A stretch of DNA of 64,000 bases. It comes from Microvirga terrestris (lineage in GTDB: Bacteria; Pseudomonadota; Alphaproteobacteria; Rhizobiales; Beijerinckiaceae). Under the pieces are notes generated by a model, which saw only the letters and a list, made by a program, of their open reading frames with translations, was not told the origin of the DNA and ran no database searches. Positions within the stretch are counted from its first letter, which is position 1; each line of letters starts with the position of its first letter. A program made the position numbers and the translations under genes. Of the stretch, positions 61,454 through 64,000 are shown in pieces. The DNA is taken from NCBI RefSeq assembly GCF_015694425.1, contig NZ_JADQDN010000002.1, positions 186,001 to 250,000 of the forward strand. Reading direction: 5' to 3'.

Positions 61454-62696
61454 ACAGGTCACCATCAGGCGCCTCGGCGCGAAAGCCGACGGCATCGCCG
61501 AGAGCGCTGGCGAGCACGTTTTCGTGCCGAAGGTGCTGCCGGGCGAGATCGTGACGATCGAGCGCGACGGATCGCATGCGCGGCTTCTGAGCGTCGATGC
61601 CCCCTCGCCCGAGCGCGAGACGCCGTTCTGCCCCTATTTCGACGCCTGCGGCGGCTGCGCCACGCAGCACATGAAGCACGGCTTCTATCAGTCCTGGAAG
61701 CAGGAGATCCTTGCTCACACCCTGCGTCAGGCACGGATCGAGGCGCCCATCGAACCGCTCATCGACGCCCATGGCGAGGGAAGGCGGCGCGTGACGCTGC
61801 ATGTGCGCTTTCCCGATCGCGCCATGCATGTGGGCTACATGGCTCCGCGTAGCCACCAGATCGTCGAGATCGCGTTCTGCCCCATCGCGGAGCCCGGCCT
61901 GAAGGATCAGGCGCCCGGCATCGCCCGCGCCATCGGCGAGCACCTGAAGGGACCGCGAAAGCCGCTCGACATCCAGATCACGCAGACGCAGACCGGCTTC
62001 GACGTGGACGTGCGCGGACATGGCCCCACGAAGGATGCGGAGCGCCTGAGCCTCATCGACCTTGCAGGCCGGCTCGATCTCTCACGTCTGTCGATCCATG
62101 GCGACGTGGTCGTGGAGCGCCGCCCGCCCGCGATCCTCATGGGCCGCGCCTCCGTGATTCCGCCCGCAGGCTCGTTCCTGCAGGCGACGCAGCGCGGCGA
62201 GGAGGTGCTCGCTGGACTCGTGATGGAGGCCTGCGCGAAGGCCAAGCGCGTGGGCGATCTCTTTGCCGGTTCGGGGCCTTTCTCGCTGCGGCTTGCCGAG
62301 AAGGCTGAGGTGCATGCGGTGGAGTTCGACAAGGGCTCGATGGCGGCATTGGACAAGGCGTTTCGCGCTACGCCGGGTCTTCGCCGGATCTCGACGGAGG
62401 CCCGCGATCTTTTCCGCCGCCCGCTGCTGACACCGGAGTTGAATGCCTTCGACGCAGTGGTCCTTGATCCGCCCCGCGCCGGAGCGGAGGCGCAGGTGAA
62501 GCAGATTGCCGTGTCGAAAGTGCCACTTGTGGTGAGCGTCTCCTGCGATCCCGCCACCTTCGCCCGCGACGCGGCCATCCTGATGGACAGCGGCTATCGG
62601 CTCGAGCGCGTGACCCCTGTCGATCAGTTCAAGCACTCGCCGCACCTGGAAGTCGTCGGCATCCTGCGCCGCGATGTGGTGAAGAAGCGGCGGTGA
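61446..62696 (+). CDS. Class I SAM-dependent RNA methyltransferase, TrmA/RumA family
   Basis: A 416-residue protein. An iron-sulfur cysteine pattern is CPYFDACGGC with a further cysteine in FCPIAEPG; the SAM motif is VGDLFAGSGPFSLRLA; the catalytic cysteine is in VVSVSCDPATFARD and DPPRAG precedes it. It would make 5-methyluridine in tRNA or rRNA. TTG 61446 was chosen: GGGAG lies 7 bases before and it overlaps the tlyA stop. Confidence 0.9.
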   Translation: MAEQVTIRRLGAKADGIAESAGEHVFVPKVLPGEIVTIERDGSHARLLSVDAPSPERETPFCPYFDACGGCATQHMKHGFYQSWKQEILAHTLRQARIEAPIEPLIDAHGEGRRRVTLHVRFPDRAMHVGYMAPRSHQIVEIAFCPIAEPGLKDQAPGIARAIGEHLKGPRKPLDIQITQTQTGFDVDVRGHGPTKDAERLSLIDLAGRLDLSRLSIHGDVVVERRPPAILMGRASVIPPAGSFLQATQRGEEVLAGLVMEACAKAKRVGDLFAGSGPFSLRLAEKAEVHAVEFDKGSMAALDKAFRATPGLRRISTEARDLFRRPLLTPELNAFDAVVLDPPRAGAEAQVKQIAVSKVPLVVSVSCDPATFARDAAILMDSGYRLERVTPVDQFKHSPHLEVVGILRRDVVKKRR

Positions 62697-62705
62697 GCCT
62701 CATAA

Positions 62706-62942
62706 GCGTCATCCCGGACGAAGCGCAGCGAAGATCAGGGACCGCTGGATCAGTGTGGCGCGGGAACCCTCCTCCCCCTAGTGGGGAGGAGTTGGGGGTG
62801 GGGGTGAGCGCTACCCTGGTCCAGTCCAGCGCCGGCACCCCCACCCCAGCTGCTTCGCAGCGCCCCCTCCCCGCAAGGGGGAGGGAAACCCGCGTTCTAT
62901 TCTGCACCCGATCCCGGATCGGCTGCGCCGTCCGGGATGAAT
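62706..62942. repeat. Nested palindromic elements after the TrmA-type gene
   Basis: Outer arms GTCATCCCGGACGAAGCGC and GCGCCGTCCGGGATGA pair with each other. Inside lies a second, unrelated inverted-repeat unit: CCCTCCTCCCCCTAGTGGGG and GTTGGGGGTGGGGGT pair with ACCCCCACCCC and CCCCTCCCCGCAAGGGGGAG. So one short repeat seems to have entered another. Confidence 0.75.
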
Positions 62943-62953
62943 GTGCTGAAAAG

Positions 62954-63703
62954 CTAAAACAAGCTCCCCTGATCATCCTCATCACTGGAGAGCGGCTTCT
63001 TGGCCTTAGGCTTTCTCTCGGCCACAGGCGCAGGCTCCGGCTGCGTAAGAGGCTCCAGCAAGCCCGAGTCGTCGTTCTCGACCTTGTTCACCCGGCTTGA
63101 GACCGGCACCATGTCGAGCCACTCGTCAGGACACGGCCGTACCAAGCGCATCACGTCGGCGCGCTCATCCCGCACATCGAGCCAGGCTCCGATGTCGTCC
63201 GGCGAGAGGATCACCGGCATGCGGTCGTGAACGGCAGACAGCGTGCCGTTGGCGTCTGTGGTGACGATGGCCGCCGTATCGATCTCACCGCCGTCAGGGC
63301 TGCTGTAGGTTTCCCACAGGCCTGCAAGCGGCATCGGCCTGCGGTCGCGCGGGCGGATCAGGAACGGCGTTTTCTCTTTCCCGTCCCGGCGCCATTCATA
63401 GAAGCCGTCGGCGAGGAAGATGCAGCGTCGGCGCTTCAATGCATTCCTGAAGGTCGGCTTGGTTTGCAGGGTCTCGCCGCGGGCGTTGATGACCAGTGGA
63501 AAATCCTTCGGATCCTTGACCCATGAGGGCAGGAAGCCCCAACGCACCAGCATGAAATGCCGCTCGCCCCGATCCTCCAGCACGACGGGCACCGGCTGGG
63601 TGGGAGCCACGTTGTAGCGCGGGGGAAAGTTCGGCTGTTCCGAATAGCCGTAGAACTCCCGGTAGGTTTCGGGTGGGAGGCTAATGGCATAGCGTCCGCA
63701 CAT
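62954..63703 (-). CDS. SOS response-associated protein YedK/HMCES family
   Basis: A 249-residue protein. Cysteine 2 (MCGRYA) is the residue that links covalently to abasic sites in single-stranded DNA; the other family residues are RYNVAPTQ, ADGFYEWRR and HDRMPVIL. It protects abasic sites during replication. The C-terminus is a charged Lys/Pro-rich tail. Follows the CorA gene on the same strand by 9 bases. Confidence 0.94.
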   Translation of the reverse strand: MCGRYAISLPPETYREFYGYSEQPNFPPRYNVAPTQPVPVVLEDRGERHFMLVRWGFLPSWVKDPKDFPLVINARGETLQTKPTFRNALKRRRCIFLADGFYEWRRDGKEKTPFLIRPRDRRPMPLAGLWETYSSPDGGEIDTAAIVTTDANGTLSAVHDRMPVILSPDDIGAWLDVRDERADVMRLVRPCPDEWLDMVPVSSRVNKVENDDSGLLEPLTQPEPAPVAERKPKAKKPLSSDEDDQGSLF

Positions 63704-63712
63704 GAGATCCTC

Positions 63713-64000
63713 CTAAAGCCACCGTTTCCAGCGGAAGTAGAGATAGGGCAGCGCTGCGGCGAGGATCATGAGGGTAATCGCCCAGGGATAGCCGAAGTCC
63801 CATTCGAGCTCGGGCATGAACTTGAAGTTCATGCCATAAAGCGAGGAGACAAGCGTCGGCGGCAGGAAGATCACCGACATGACCGAGAAGATCTTGATGA
63901 TGTCATTCTGCTCGATGGTGACGAGGCCGAGCGTCGCATCGAGCAGGAACTGGATCTTGTTGGACAGGAACGTCGCGTGCTCTTCGATGGATTGCACGTC
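63713..64000 (-). CDS. CorA family magnesium transporter, C-terminal part (cut by window edge)
   Basis: About 95 C-terminal residues. Two membrane helices with the GMN signature in [10 protein letters not shown] ([21 protein letters not shown] and [16 protein letters not shown]) identify CorA. It ends with FRWKRWL. The N-terminal cytoplasmic domain is outside the window. It precedes the YedK gene on this strand. Confidence 0.93.
   Translation of the reverse strand, partial: DVQSIEEHATFLSNKIQFLLDATLGLVTIEQNDIIKIFSVMSVIFLPPTLVSSLYGMNFKFMPELEWDFGYPWAITLMILAAALPYLYFRWKRWL

Overview
The window looks like chromosomal DNA of a GC-rich alphaproteobacterium of the order Hyphomicrobiales (Rhizobiales). 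A Microvirga/Methylobacterium/Bosea-like organism is my best guess, but the genus is not proven. The reasons are the gene families present (TIGR02301-type protein, NepR-like protein, CUT1 sugar operon with ThuA and Gfo/Idh/MocA genes, HTH-RibB fusion), the conserved chromosomal order pdxH / surface lipoprotein / dnaJ-like / fabI / histidine phosphatase / aroC / ribB, and short palindromic elements of the TGTCATTCCCGG type that recur between genes.

Layout. 1-8265: a sugar catabolic locus. It has a LacI regulator divergent from a binding protein, two permeases, an ATPase, a sugar isomerase/epimerase, a Gfo/Idh/MocA dehydrogenase and a ThuA-like protein, with a 14-bp palindromic operator between the divergent genes. 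8288-11425: a hybrid sensor kinase gene destroyed by four stop codons and three frameshifts. 11576-11876: tRNA-Gln and tRNA-Pro. 12181-14463: a lone asparagine-synthase-like gene, a conserved hypothetical and a 23-codon small ORF. 14666-20909: mixed single genes (DoxX, stress-type protein, BioY, metallo-beta-lactamase-fold hydrolase, DUF1499, MarR, patatin), including a 59-codon remnant of an M48 peptidase. 20939-33402: mostly housekeeping genes (L,D-transpeptidase, deacetylase, HTH-RibB, AroC, FabI, DnaJ-like, PdxH, SDR). 33520-37287: an accessory, gene-poor stretch with DUF2513, a NepR-like protein, a cupin, terminators, short repeats and a decayed citrate-synthase-like fragment. 37288-39552: a divergent pair of citrate synthase homologues, one fused to a helix-turn-helix domain. 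39576-48741: acyltransferase, NUDIX, TIGR02301, tandem VOC genes, dihydroorotase-like protein, YgfZ and an intact PAS-PAS hybrid kinase. 48845-54968: a mostly same-strand run (PaiB, GNAT, Tag, HD hydrolase, phosphatase, DUF2339, XseB). 54981-57446: two surface-polysaccharide genes lying between xseB and dxs. 57839-64000: Dxs, Tat-exported superoxide dismutase, TlyA, a TrmA-family methyltransferase, YedK/HMCES and the C-terminal end of a CorA transporter.

How genes work together. The first 8 kb should import a sugar or glycoside and oxidise/isomerise it under LacI control. The riboflavin (RibB), shikimate (AroC), fatty-acid (FabI), B6 (PdxH), isoprenoid (Dxs) and possibly pyrimidine genes are core metabolism. 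I did not find a CRISPR array, an intact prophage, an insertion sequence with a transposase, or an obvious complete new defence or biosynthetic system. The strongest unusual items are enzyme-regulator fusions (HTH-RibB with a perfect palindrome just upstream; HTH-citrate synthase with tandem repeats overlapping its start), a dihydroorotase-like protein lacking the first metal-binding histidine, and three separate gene remnants.
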